NCBI RefSeq assembly: GCF_004768465.1
Contig: NZ_SRMF01000007.1
Span: 48,399-112,398, forward strand
Origin: Natronospirillum operosum
GTDB taxonomy: Bacteria; Pseudomonadota; Gammaproteobacteria; Pseudomonadales; Natronospirillaceae
Direction of reading: 5' to 3'
DNA length: 64,000 bases
Shown here: piece after piece, positions 32,244-40,197 of the stretch
How positions within the stretch are numbered: the stretch's first letter is position 1
Layout: the number at the start of each line of letters is the position of its first letter
Position numbers and translations under genes: made by a program
Notes under the pieces: model-generated
The model's input: the letters and a program-made list of their open reading frames with translations, nothing else
What the model was told of the DNA's origin: nothing
Database searches by the model: none

Positions 32244-32675
32244 TCAGCTCTTGTGCAAATAGTGGGATATTCTGTCCGTGCCCAATTGATCCAGCGTGAT
32301 CTGGCCAAATCGTTGCAGCATCAATGCCTCGGCCTCATCCATGACGTCCTTCAGGGCGGCATTGACGGCCTGCTCAATCACGCAGTGGCTGTGCTCGTCG
32401 GTCAGGCCGATGGTGAAAACACTGCCCTCGCCAAGCGCATGGTGGATATCCAGCAGTGTGATGTCGGCGAGAGGCTGCGCCAGTTGCCAGCCGCCATGGT
32501 GCCCCCTGGCTGAAGTGACATAACCCGCCTTGCGTAAAAGTGCCATGGTACGGCGCACCACCACGGGGTTGGTGGATATCATCCCTGCCATCTCTTCGGA
32601 CGTGACCGGCCGGTCAATGGCCGCCATATGCACCAGTATGTGCAGCACCCGGGACAGTCTGCTGTCTTTTCTCAT
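32244..32675 (-). CDS. Rrf2 family regulator lacking the Fe-S cysteine cluster
   Basis: A 143-residue Rrf2 protein with SRVLHILVHMAAIDRPVTSEEMAGMISTNPVVVRRTMALLRKAGYV and GHHGGWQLAQPLADITLLDIHHALG. The three-cysteine motif that binds an iron-sulfur cluster in IscR/NsrR is missing; only one Cys (SHCVIEQAV) remains in that region. It therefore fits the YwnA-like, cluster-free group. It is divergent from the methyltransferase gene at 32834 and probably controls it. Confidence 0.9.
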   Translation of the reverse strand: MRKDSRLSRVLHILVHMAAIDRPVTSEEMAGMISTNPVVVRRTMALLRKAGYVTSARGHHGGWQLAQPLADITLLDIHHALGEGSVFTIGLTDEHSHCVIEQAVNAALKDVMDEAEALMLQRFGQITLDQLGTDRISHYLHKS

Positions 32676-32833
32676 GGTTCACCTGTATCAACCTGCGCAG
32701 CTTATCATGACACTGTTCGGGTTACATGTGTTGCCTCCTTTCGCGCTATCATGTAACAATAAAAGTTACTTTGTTGCTCTGTGGGTCTGGTCGCCCACCG
32801 TGCGTTCATGGTCAACCTGTGAGAGGCGTTCCA

Positions 32834-33532
32834 ATGACAACCGATTCTCCCGTGATCGAGCATTTCTCTGGCACTGCTGGTGCTTATGACGAAAAAAACC
32901 GGCCCCTGTCGAGCATTGCCGATACCCTGCACTTCCTGACCGCCCTTGTTCTGCAGCGTGCGCCTGCCCGCGCTCGTGTGCTGTGTGTGGGCGTTGGAAC
33001 CGGTGCTGAAGTACTGTCACTGGCGCAGTCATTCCCGGAATGGACCTTTGTCGGCGTCGATCCCGCCCGGGGCATGCTCGAGGTCTGTGGCGACAGGCTT
33101 GAGCAGGCCGGCGTGCGGGAGCGCTGCGAACTGATTCAGGGCTATGTTCAGGACGTACCCGAAGACGAAAGCTTCGACATCGTCTTGAACATTCTGGTGG
33201 CGCATTTTGTGAAGCGTGAAGACCGCCCCGCTTTCTATCAGGCCATGTGGCAGCGCTTGCGCGCCAACGGCTTCCTGGTCAGCGCAGAAATCAGCTACGA
33301 CCTGAGCGCCGATGCCTTTCCCCTGATGCTGAAAAACTGGGAAACCGTGCAATCCTTGATGGGTGCCAGCGCCGAATCACTGGACAATCTTCCCGTGGTG
33401 CTGCGCGAACAGCTTGCGGTTATCTCGCCAGCAGAAACGGCAGCGCTGCTTGAACAATGTGGCATCGATATGCCTGTGTGGTTCTTTCAGGCGTTCATGA
33501 TCAGCGGTTGGTACAGCATAAAAGCGGGCTGA
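32834..33532 (+). CDS. Class I SAM-dependent methyltransferase
   Basis: A 232-residue Rossmann methyltransferase. Motif I is [16 protein letters not shown] near residue 49, the acidic end of strand 2 is [13 protein letters not shown], and motif IV is [13 protein letters not shown]. No substrate-specific domain is seen. ATG at 32834 follows GAGAGGCG. A divergent Rrf2 regulator suggests stress-linked expression. Its last bases run straight into a truncated AraC gene, so the end of this gene marks a recombination joint; the final residues ([10 protein letters not shown]) still look family-like. Confidence 0.88.
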   Translation: MTTDSPVIEHFSGTAGAYDEKNRPLSSIADTLHFLTALVLQRAPARARVLCVGVGTGAEVLSLAQSFPEWTFVGVDPARGMLEVCGDRLEQAGVRERCELIQGYVQDVPEDESFDIVLNILVAHFVKREDRPAFYQAMWQRLRANGFLVSAEISYDLSADAFPLMLKNWETVQSLMGASAESLDNLPVVLREQLAVISPAETAALLEQCGIDMPVWFFQAFMISGWYSIKAG

Positions 33533-33795
33533 GCGTAACCTCGTTTCATCGGCATTTCCGCGCAATCACCACCCTGACCCCGATTCAGTACCAGAAACAG
33601 CTTCGCCTGCAGGTGGCGCGCTCAATGCTGATGGGCGCCAGCAAAAACGTCACAGCCGTGGGCTATGCTGTTGGCTACGACAGCCCCTCGCAATTCAGCC
33701 GGGAATACAAAAGGCTGTTTGGCTACCCACCGGGTGAAGATGGGAAGCGCCTGGCAAAAATTCTGTCTACGGTTTCACACTTTGAACAAGACTGA
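33529..33795 (+). pseudogene. AraC regulator remnant (C-terminal DNA-binding domain only)
   Basis: Starting at the methyltransferase stop codon, 89 codons encode an AraC C-terminal domain ([25 protein letters not shown], then [29 protein letters not shown]) of the YqhC-like group. The N-terminal sensor and the first helix-turn-helix are missing and no start codon or ribosome site fits. It is most simply a gene tail left by a deletion or by insertion of the methyltransferase. Confidence 0.82.
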
Positions 33796-33870
33796 ACCTG
33801 GGGATAGTGTTCCCGACCCGTTGATGCACTAGCCTGACTCTGAACTTCGCAGATTACCAAGGACAGAGTC

Positions 33871-34288
33871 ATGCAAAGGACGGTAGGGGCATGGGTGTTG
33901 TCTTCGATCTTTTTTGTTGTTGGGTCGGGGGTCGCAAAGGCATCGGAATGTACGCTCAATTTCACCTCGCCGGATGATGGCACGGTGGTCAGTAGCCCGA
34001 GCGTCACTATATTCGGCCAGGGTGGGGCCAGCGCTGATCTGGGCAACACTGGGAGATGAGCGCCCCGAGCGATAGTATCTTTATGAACTGGACGACTTCC
34101 CCCACCACCTCACCGGTGTCATTGACGACCGTGCCATCGCCACCGAACATCACGACGGCGCGGACCGAGTTTCTGTCAGCTACCCCGAAGACAATACCAC
34201 CATCGTGCGGTACTACCGCGATACCCAGGCCGACCAATACCGAGAAGAGCACCTTGCTTACGAGCAGTTCCGGGCGCGTATCGCCTGA
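33871..34288 (+). pseudogene. Collapsed RHS/YD-repeat protein gene (signal peptide plus C-terminal scrap)
   Basis: The first 62 codons give a signal peptide (VLSSIFFVVGSGVAKA) and the start of an Ig-like domain (CTLNFTSPDDGTVVSSPSVT), then a stop. From about 34078 another frame encodes a YD-repeat-like stretch (YELDDFPHHLTGVIDDRA, RVSVSYPEDNTTIVRYYRDT) ending at 34286-34288. A large exported RHS-type protein with most of its middle deleted explains both parts. Such proteins carry variable C-terminal toxins. A DUF6869 gene follows at once. Confidence 0.68.
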
Positions 34289-34369
34289 CGCGACCGGATA
34301 TCAATCAGACGCCTGGGATTGGGCTACTAAGCCTCCGGCCTCTCAGCCAGCACAATGAGAAAGTAGTAA

Positions 34370-34723
34370 ATGGATAAGAAGTTACTTGTTGATAAATGGA
34401 TTGAACTCCAGTCTTTGTCGCGAGACTCAGCTGAGGCAAATAACCTTATGTGGGCAGCAGAGGAATTTTTTGCTCTTACTGATACCGACCCCCAAGAGTG
34501 CTGGGATGTCATCCTTGAAGTAGTAAACAAGACTGACAACGAATGGGTTTTGATAAACTTGGCGGCAGGCCCGTTGGAGGATCTGTTGGCGTTGCATCCC
34601 AAAGAATCCATCGTCTGGCTCGAAAGGGAGGTTCCAAAGAACCCCAGACTGAAAAGCATTCTGTCGGGAGTATGGAAAAACCTGATCCCGGATGATGTAT
34701 GGGAACGGGTTCAAACGCTGTAA
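34370..34723 (+). CDS. DUF6869 family protein (possible orphan immunity protein)
   Basis: A 117-residue soluble acidic protein matching the DUF6869 pattern: VDKWIELQSL near the start, a WAAEEFFALTDTDPQECWDVILEVV helical segment, LINLAAGPLEDLLALHP in the middle and SGVWKNLIPDDVWERVQTL at the end. Proteins of this family are often found beside polymorphic toxins. Here the gene directly follows a collapsed RHS gene, so an immunity role is plausible but unproven. The frame is intact, the start is ATG 34370, and lower GC suggests transfer. Confidence 0.72.
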   Translation: MDKKLLVDKWIELQSLSRDSAEANNLMWAAEEFFALTDTDPQECWDVILEVVNKTDNEWVLINLAAGPLEDLLALHPKESIVWLEREVPKNPRLKSILSGVWKNLIPDDVWERVQTL

Positions 34724-35139
34724 TTGATCGAGATATTTATACAGAAAGCCCCGGTTATCCTGTTGTTGGGCGTTCAGTGCACGCTCGAGGGATCAGTCGT
34801 ATGCCAGGAAATACGGTTGCATCTGTGTTATAAGGTGTATCTTGGGAAGAGTTTAATAACAATCTGATATATATGGTTTATTTCATGTTTTATTCCTTAT
34901 TTCTACTGCCCCGGGTGCATTTCATTTTAAGAAACATTACTTTCGGGGCTTGCAGAAAATGGGTTGTTTTTCCAAGCGTCGATAGCAACGTGAATGAGTG
35001 GGGAGGTCATCGAACAATGAATAACTATTGGGGACAGAAAACCACTGAATTATTAGTCGCCGATTCACGGTAAAATCCGACCATCATATAGAGTTGGTGC
35101 ATATATGGGAATAGAAGTTATTGGGTGGTAAATAATATT
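34724..35139. other. AT-rich gap without a supported gene
   Basis: About 415 bp of AT-rich sequence between two intact small genes. Short frames exist (for example 34873-35073) but have no ribosome site or recognisable product. It contains the left copy of a diverged direct repeat at 35045-35085. Nothing else stands out. Confidence 0.6.
35045..35085. repeat. Diverged direct repeat, left copy
   Basis: The segment begins CTGAATTATTAGTCGCC and ends AAAATCCGACCATC. A similar segment at 36406-36442 begins CTGAATTAATCGCC and ends AAGATCCGACCATC. The pair brackets three AT-rich small genes, two of them broken. Both are followed by a GTG CATATATA-like word. Confidence 0.55.
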
Positions 35140-35565
35140 ATGTACATGAGTAACTTTCGCGACATGCCAGTCCCATTAAAGTTAATCTGCGGAATGAGCT
35201 TATCTATTCCAGTTCTAACTGCCCTGACAATAGTCTCAGGAGGATTGGGGGTGGTTGGCGACTCCCCAGAAGAAGGTTATGGGTTTGCCAGTAACTATAT
35301 AGAATTAGTGCTGGTATTTTTGCTTACCATCCCCATTTCAGTGTGCGCTTTTTTTATGCTAAAGAGAAGCTCTCGCTCTAGAGCTTGGTACGCAGTTGGC
35401 TGGGTGCTTTTTGTACTCTCGACCGGAGTGTTTGAATCAAATCGAGAAAATATCGATTTGTTCTTAATAGGATCCTTGTTTAATTTATTGATTGGTGCAG
35501 TTGTAGTTGGGTACTTGTTTTTCGGGCGCCAGGCCAAATGCTATTTCCAGGGCGGCTCAGGCTAG
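35140..35565 (+). CDS. Small AT-rich membrane protein (four helices)
   Basis: A 141-residue integral membrane protein with four hydrophobic segments: LKLICGMSLSIPVLTALTIVSG, YIELVLVFLLTIPISVCAFFML, WYAVGWVLFVLSTGVF and LFLIGSLFNLLIGAVVVGYLFF. I do not recognise the family. Codon use is unlike the high-GC neighbours. Small membrane proteins among decayed RHS remnants are often immunity proteins against pore-forming toxins, but this is context only. The start is uncertain (GTG 35125, ATG 35140 or ATG 35146). Confidence 0.55.
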   Translation: MYMSNFRDMPVPLKLICGMSLSIPVLTALTIVSGGLGVVGDSPEEGYGFASNYIELVLVFLLTIPISVCAFFMLKRSSRSRAWYAVGWVLFVLSTGVFESNRENIDLFLIGSLFNLLIGAVVVGYLFFGRQAKCYFQGGSG

Positions 35566-35603
35566 TTTTGGTGAAGTGGATAAATTGCCGGGGCGCAGAT
35601 CCA

Positions 35604-35890
35604 ATGACTGTAATTGACAGGCTGCGAAAGGCATTTGAGCGCCGCGTTCGCCCTTCCAGAGTTCACAGTGAACAAGTCAATAGACAGGAAATGATATCTG
35701 TAGAATATTTCCTGGAAGGGCCTTGTGAGGGCAAGGTCGACAATGCGCTTTTAACAGAGCTTTAGAAGTTCGTTCGACACAGGCTTTAGTGGCATTGAAT
35801 GAAGCATGGCAACGGGAGGAGGTACGGAAAGTAGAAACGATGACTGATAAGTATCCAAACGAGATAATGGCCTCGATTGCGCCATGGTAG
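35604..35890 (+). pseudogene. Frameshifted small gene A in the immunity-like cluster
   Basis: The frame from ATG 35604 (MTVIDRLRKAFERRVRPSRV ... ISVEYFLEGPCEGKVDN) stops at 35763-35765. A one-base shift near the run CGCTTTT at about 35750-35756 continues into an open frame (FNRALEVRSTQALVALNEAW ... NEIMASIAPW) up to 35890. Together they would make a protein of about 95 residues. Either the gene is decayed or a homopolymer read error is present. Family not recognised. Confidence 0.5.
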
Positions 35891-35897
35891 TTGAAAT

Positions 35898-36382
35898 ATG
35901 AGCTATGAATATTACGTCGGCGAATTGAATGGCTATTTGAAAGCGCTTGGCCGAGTCTGCGGACCGAGACACTCTTTTGGTGTTAAAGCAGAACGACAGG
36001 GCGGCAGGTCAATCAGTGAGTTCGTTCAGCATATTTTGGCCGAACGAAACAAGTATCATTCAGAGGTGTATGTCGGCCAGGAAGTCATAAATAGAGATCA
36101 ACTGTTTGATAGAATTGAATCGATGCTATTCGGCGGGCACATGAGAAACATAAAACCGAACAAAACACTAGGGATGACTACGCCACTGTATTTATTGAGG
36201 ACATAAATGAATATTTCGGATTAATATCTACCTCCATTAATCAAGAGGGTGTTTTCCATCCATTATTGAACAGCACTGTATTTGGGATTGAGGTATTGAA
36301 TGAAGAGTATGAGTCGTCATTTTATTTTGCTTTGGGCATCGAAGACTTGTATATATTTGTTTATTTTTGCAAGCGACGATGA
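35898..36382 (+). pseudogene. Frameshifted small gene B in the immunity-like cluster
   Basis: The frame from ATG 35898 (MSYEYYVGELNGYLKALGRV ... LFDRIESMLFGGHMRNIKPN) ends at 36206 out of register. A one-base shift around GAACAAAAC near 36157-36165 opens a second frame (DDYATVFIEDINEYFGLIST ... YFALGIEDLYIFVYFCKRR) to the stop at 36380-36382. The joined product would be about 161 residues, soluble and acidic, the usual size of an immunity protein. It starts seven bases after gene A, so they formed one operon. Confidence 0.55.
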
Positions 36383-36405
36383 CTAATATTTTGATTAGGG
36401 AATGT

Positions 36406-36442
36406 CTGAATTAATCGCCACTCGCGATAAGATCCGACCATC
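36406..36442. repeat. Diverged direct repeat, right copy
   Basis: Begins CTGAATTAATCGCC and ends AAGATCCGACCATC; partner of 35045-35085. It marks the right edge of the AT-rich small-gene cluster, about 120 bp before the high-GC reductase gene at 36560. Confidence 0.55.
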
Positions 36443-36559
36443 GTCCATAAATGTAGATGTTGAATTTATAAAACGGATCTCGCAGAGCCGTTGTGCACAT
36501 ATATAAACTAATCTCGCTTGACCTGAACTTCCTGATACTTCATTAAAGCGAGAGAAATC

Positions 36560-37441
36560 ATGAACAACATTAACATTACCATTATCGGACTCGGTGCCAT
36601 GGGCACCGCAGTGGCGAAAGCCTTTCTGGAAAAGGACTTCACCGTAACGGTCTGGAGTCGCTCACCGCAGAAAGCGCAGCCTCTGGTGGCCCAAGGTGCG
36701 CGCCACGCCGAAGTGATCGACGAGGCTTTGGAAGCCAGTCCACTGCTGCTGATATCGGTGCTCGACTATCCCGCTGTGGACGACATATTTCGCCCCATGA
36801 GCAAGGGGCGTCTGGCCGGCAAGACAGTGGTCAACCTCACCAACGGTACACCCGAGGAAGCACGGAAAATGGCAGCGTGGGCAGACGCTCAGGGCGCTGA
36901 CTATATTGATGGCGGTATCATGGTTACGCCGGAACTGATCGGCCAGCCCGAGGCCTTTGTGCTGTACAGCGGTGCCGAGGACTCGTTTCGCGCCGTTGAG
37001 TCGACACTCTCCATTCTGGGCAACCCGGCCTATGTGGGTGAAGATCCGGCTTTTGCACCCCTGTATGACTTGAGCCTGCTCAGCGCCATGTTCGGGATGT
37101 TTGGCGGCTATCTGCATGCCGCCGCACTGCTGCGCTCGGAGAAGATCCCCGTGTTTGAGGGGGTGCCCATGATCATGGCCTTGCTCAAGGCCATGATCGA
37201 ACTCTTTCCCGAAATCGCCCGCGAGATCGACAACCGGGAATACCCCACGCCCAGTTCGAACAACGCCATGATGGCTACGGCGTTGCGCAAGGTGCTGGAC
37301 GGGAGCCGGGAACAGGGCGTGCGCGGTGCCCTGATGGAGCCTGTCTGGCAGCTGTTCCACCAGGGCACGCAGAGCGGGCAGGGAGAGCGTGATATCTCGG
37401 CCCTGGTGCCTCTGCTGTTCGCGGCTCACTCGGAGGGCTGA
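36560..37441 (+). CDS. NAD(P)-binding oxidoreductase of the imine reductase / 6PGDH-like family
   Basis: A 293-residue protein with an N-terminal Rossmann fold (ITIIGLGAMGTAVAKAFLEKDFTVTVWSRSPQKA) and LAGKTVVNLTNGTPEEARKMAAW, followed by DYIDGGIMVTPELIG, the usual position of the 6PGDH-like catalytic signature. The C-terminal all-helical domain dimerises. The subgroup includes NADPH imine reductases and uncharacterised relatives. It overlaps the convergent LysR gene by 16 bases. High GC returns sharply here after the AT-rich cluster. Confidence 0.87.
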   Translation: MNNINITIIGLGAMGTAVAKAFLEKDFTVTVWSRSPQKAQPLVAQGARHAEVIDEALEASPLLLISVLDYPAVDDIFRPMSKGRLAGKTVVNLTNGTPEEARKMAAWADAQGADYIDGGIMVTPELIGQPEAFVLYSGAEDSFRAVESTLSILGNPAYVGEDPAFAPLYDLSLLSAMFGMFGGYLHAAALLRSEKIPVFEGVPMIMALLKAMIELFPEIAREIDNREYPTPSSNNAMMATALRKVLDGSREQGVRGALMEPVWQLFHQGTQSGQGERDISALVPLLFAAHSEG

Positions 37442-38331
37442 TCACCCAACTGCTGGATGATCAGGTCTGCAACCACACGCACCGATGGCAGTTGACCGCG
37501 TCGGTGCGGCATCAGCAATGTGGAGGTGATCTTGCCGGCGGTCCAGTCCGGCAACACCCGAGTGAGATGTCCGGCGGTGACTGCCTGGCTGCAAAGGCGG
37601 CTCGGCAGGCAGGTGATGCCCAGTCCGGCCTTGGCTGCCTCCAGCAGGGGGGTGGTTTCGTTGGCGTAATAGCGGGCGGGCAGGGTAACGGTTTGTGTCT
37701 CTCGCCCGCTGTTGCTCAGTGTCCACCCGGTATCGCCTGGCGCCGGGAACAGCCCTTCGGCGTTCTCCAGGTCCGATGGCTGCCGGATGGAGCCCAGTTG
37801 GGCCAGGTAGGCTGCCGAAGCGACCAGCCAGAACGGGTCGGTACAAAGCCGGCGCTGTACCAGGCCGGAATCTGGCAGGGGGTTCATGTGATCCCTGATA
37901 GCGATATCAATGCCCTCCTGCACGATATCCACGAAGCCGTCCGTGATATGCAACGCAACCCGAATTTTCGGATAGGCGGCAGCCACTTCCGGCAACAGTG
38001 GCGCCAGAAAATGCTGCGCCGTGGGAATGGAGGCGGTCACTCGAACGGTTCCACTGGGCTCGGCCAGCCGGCCAAAGACAACATTTTCAGCTGCCTCTGC
38101 CTCAATCAGCATGGCGGAGGCGTGCCGGTAAAGCGACTGCCCCAGCTCGGTCACGGTAAAACTGCGCGAGGTTCGGTGAATCAGGCGCACTCCGGCTTGC
38201 TGCTCGAGCTCCTTTATCCGTTTGCTCAGCGTTGACTTGGGCACACCCAGCTTGCGGCTTGCGGCGGTGAACCCTCCGTGGTCCACCACTTGCACGAATA
38301 CTTCCAGGTCATTGAGGTTCAGTGTACTCAT
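37426..38331 (-). CDS. LysR family regulator, second of a tandem pair
   Basis: A 301-residue LysR protein: LEVFVQVVDHGGFTAASRKLG, then VPKSTLSKRIKELEQQAGVRLIHRTSRS at the N-terminus and a full substrate domain (VRVTASIPTAQHFLAPLLPEVAAAYPKI). It belongs to the CrgA/AaeR-like group that often represses oxidoreductases. Its ATG overlaps the stop of the upstream LysR gene as ATGA, so two LysR proteins are made from one message. Its 3' end converges on the imine-reductase-like gene. Confidence 0.92.
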   Translation of the reverse strand: MSTLNLNDLEVFVQVVDHGGFTAASRKLGVPKSTLSKRIKELEQQAGVRLIHRTSRSFTVTELGQSLYRHASAMLIEAEAAENVVFGRLAEPSGTVRVTASIPTAQHFLAPLLPEVAAAYPKIRVALHITDGFVDIVQEGIDIAIRDHMNPLPDSGLVQRRLCTDPFWLVASAAYLAQLGSIRQPSDLENAEGLFPAPGDTGWTLSNSGRETQTVTLPARYYANETTPLLEAAKAGLGITCLPSRLCSQAVTAGHLTRVLPDWTAGKITSTLLMPHRRGQLPSVRVVADLIIQQLGDQPSE

Positions 38332-39287
38332 GGGGTCCTTGAATTCAGTGTGTTTGCTGCTTTGCGGGCAGGTTGGTGCACAGATCCAGGCGACAATGCG
38401 GCGGGCTCCTTGAGCACATCAATGACCGCTCGCAAGGCAGCGGGCATATGGCGGTTCCTGGGAAAGTACAGATAGAGGCCCGGCCAGTCGGGGTTCCACT
38501 TTTCCAGCAGGACCACCAGTTCCTTTGACGCGATCTCGTCGTGCATCAGCGGTTCCGCAAAGTGCGCGATGCCCAGCCCGTTCCTGACCGCCCTCATCAT
38601 CACGCCCGGGTTGTTTGTGGTCAGTGTGCCTTTGACATCAACGACCAGGCGTTCCTCCTGTTGACGGAACTCCCACTCATAGCGACGGCCGCTTTGAAAG
38701 CGGAAACCGATGCAATTGTGCCCCAACAGATCGGTGGGTGTCCTGGGTAAACCGCGGCGGGCTATGTAATCGGCTGATGCAACAGTGACAAAGCGGAAAT
38801 TCTGCACCATGGGTATGGCCACCATATCCTGCGGTATCGCATCCCTGAGCCTGACCCCCAGATCAAAACCCTCGGCCACGATGTCGAGCAGGCGGTTGTC
38901 CACGATCAACTCGATCTCTATGTCGGGGTACCGCTGCTGAAACTCGAGATCCAGTTTGTCGAGCAGGATGGGTGCGGCCACTTCGTTCACGCTGATTCTT
39001 ACCCGGCCGCGAGGCTGTTTGTCATCGGCATCCAGGTTTTCCACCGCATGATTGAGGTCGCTCAATATCACATTGACCTGGCCAAAGAGGGCATGACCAG
39101 ATTGGGTCAGCGAGACACTGCGTGTTGTGCGGTTGAACAGCCGCGTCTTCAGCCGGTCCTCAAAGGTGCGTATCAGATGGCTGAGCGTGGATGGCGTCAG
39201 GTTCAGCTCTGCCGCTGCCTTCTTGAAACTCAGCTGGGTGGCAACCTTCTGGAAGGCCAGCAACTCGTTCATGGGTGGCAGCGACAT
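38328..39287 (-). CDS. LysR family regulator, first of a tandem pair
   Basis: A 319-residue LysR protein: LLAFQKVATQLSFKKAAAELN, then LTPSTLSHLIRTFEDRLKTRLFNRTTRSVSLT, and the effector domain with VRISVNEVAAPILLDKL and GFDLGVRLRDAIPQDMVAI. It is divergent from an SDR gene, and a 6-bp dyad with LysR-type spacing lies in the gap. The closely similar LysR at 45147 also faces an SDR, suggesting duplication of a LysR-SDR module. Confidence 0.92.
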   Translation of the reverse strand: MSLPPMNELLAFQKVATQLSFKKAAAELNLTPSTLSHLIRTFEDRLKTRLFNRTTRSVSLTQSGHALFGQVNVILSDLNHAVENLDADDKQPRGRVRISVNEVAAPILLDKLDLEFQQRYPDIEIELIVDNRLLDIVAEGFDLGVRLRDAIPQDMVAIPMVQNFRFVTVASADYIARRGLPRTPTDLLGHNCIGFRFQSGRRYEWEFRQQEERLVVDVKGTLTTNNPGVMMRAVRNGLGIAHFAEPLMHDEIASKELVVLLEKWNPDWPGLYLYFPRNRHMPAALRAVIDVLKEPAALSPGSVHQPARKAANTLNSRTP

Positions 39288-39315
39288 TAGTGGCTCCTGT
39301 CGAATAACGTATAAG

Positions 39316-39340
39316 GATTATAGCTATTTTACTCATAATC
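39316..39340. promoter_or_regulatory. Candidate LysR operator before the SDR
   Basis: GATTAT (39316-39321) and ATAATC (39335-39340) flank a 13-bp centre in the 124-bp gap between divergent LysR and SDR genes. The form agrees with the T-N11-A rule for LysR sites. Confidence 0.45.
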
Positions 39341-39411
39341 GTTAGCGCTGATACTCGAAATGCAGGTGAACCGTCATTACGACTTCACGCAATCGAGAGA
39401 GAAGCAGGACC

Positions 39412-40131
39412 ATGAGCAAGAAAATATTTCTGGTGACCGGTGGCAACAAGGGCATCGGCAAGGCCATCACCACCCAGTTGGCGCAGGCCGGCCACACCGT
39501 TTACCTGGGTGCACGCAAGGTTGAGGAGGGCATGAAGGCGGCAGAAGAACTCAAGGCGATCGGAGATGTGCGCTTTGTGCAGCTCGACCTGACCGACCTG
39601 GGCTCACAGGCGGCAGCGGCCGAGCAGATACAGTCACAAAGCGGGCATCTGGATGGGCTGATCAACAACGCCGGCATCATTGCCGACTATGGCATGGCGT
39701 CCGGTGTGCGTCTGGAAAACCTGAGAACAACCTTTGAAACCAATTATTTTGGCACCATCATGGTGACCCAGCACATGCTGCCACTGTTGCGTGCCGGCAG
39801 CAGCAAGGTGATCGTCAATGTCTCCACTGGCCTGGGTTCCATTACCCAGCACGGTGATCCATCCTGGCCCTTTCACGGTGTTACACCGCTGGCCTACAAC
39901 TCGTCCAAAGCGGCTTTGAACATGTTTACGGTGCTGCTGGCGAAGGAACTGAGAGACGAAGGTTTCAGGGTGAACGCCGTCAGCCCCGGCTGGATCGCCA
40001 CTGACCTCGGTGGCGACAGCGCGCCCGGCACACCTGAAGAAGGTGCGCAAATCGCCGTGAAGTGCGCGCTTGAAGGGCCCGATGGCGCAACCGGTCTGTT
40101 TCTGACTACCGGTGGTGTTATTCCCTGGTAG
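39412..40131 (+). CDS. Short-chain dehydrogenase (carbonyl reductase-like)
   Basis: A 239-residue classical SDR: IFLVTGGNKGIGKAITTQLAQAGHTVYLGAR at the NAD(P) site, LDGLINNAGI, KVIVNVSTGLG with the catalytic Ser region and YNSSKAAL with Tyr and Lys. It closely fits the plant and bacterial carbonyl-reductase-like group. GAAGCAGGA precedes the ATG at 39412. Divergent from the tandem LysR genes, which are probable regulators. Substrate unknown. Confidence 0.92.
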   Translation: MSKKIFLVTGGNKGIGKAITTQLAQAGHTVYLGARKVEEGMKAAEELKAIGDVRFVQLDLTDLGSQAAAAEQIQSQSGHLDGLINNAGIIADYGMASGVRLENLRTTFETNYFGTIMVTQHMLPLLRAGSSKVIVNVSTGLGSITQHGDPSWPFHGVTPLAYNSSKAALNMFTVLLAKELRDEGFRVNAVSPGWIATDLGGDSAPGTPEEGAQIAVKCALEGPDGATGLFLTTGGVIPW

Positions 40132-40159
40132 TGAGGTGTAAACAAGAACGACGACTGGC

Positions 40160-40181
40160 CCGCTGGGCGAATGCCCAGCGG
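40160..40181. terminator. Probable bidirectional terminator hairpin
   Basis: CCGCTGGGC (40160-40168), a GAAT loop and GCCCAGCGG (40173-40181) form a perfect 9-bp GC-rich hairpin between the convergent SDR and azoR genes. There is no long T-tract, so efficiency is uncertain. Confidence 0.6.
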
Positions 40182-40197
40182 CTGCTCTGTGCCTGTA

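Noticed and set aside
34873-35073. A 66-codon frame in the AT-rich gap
   Set aside because: No ribosome site, no domain, and codon pattern is typical of random AT-rich sequence.
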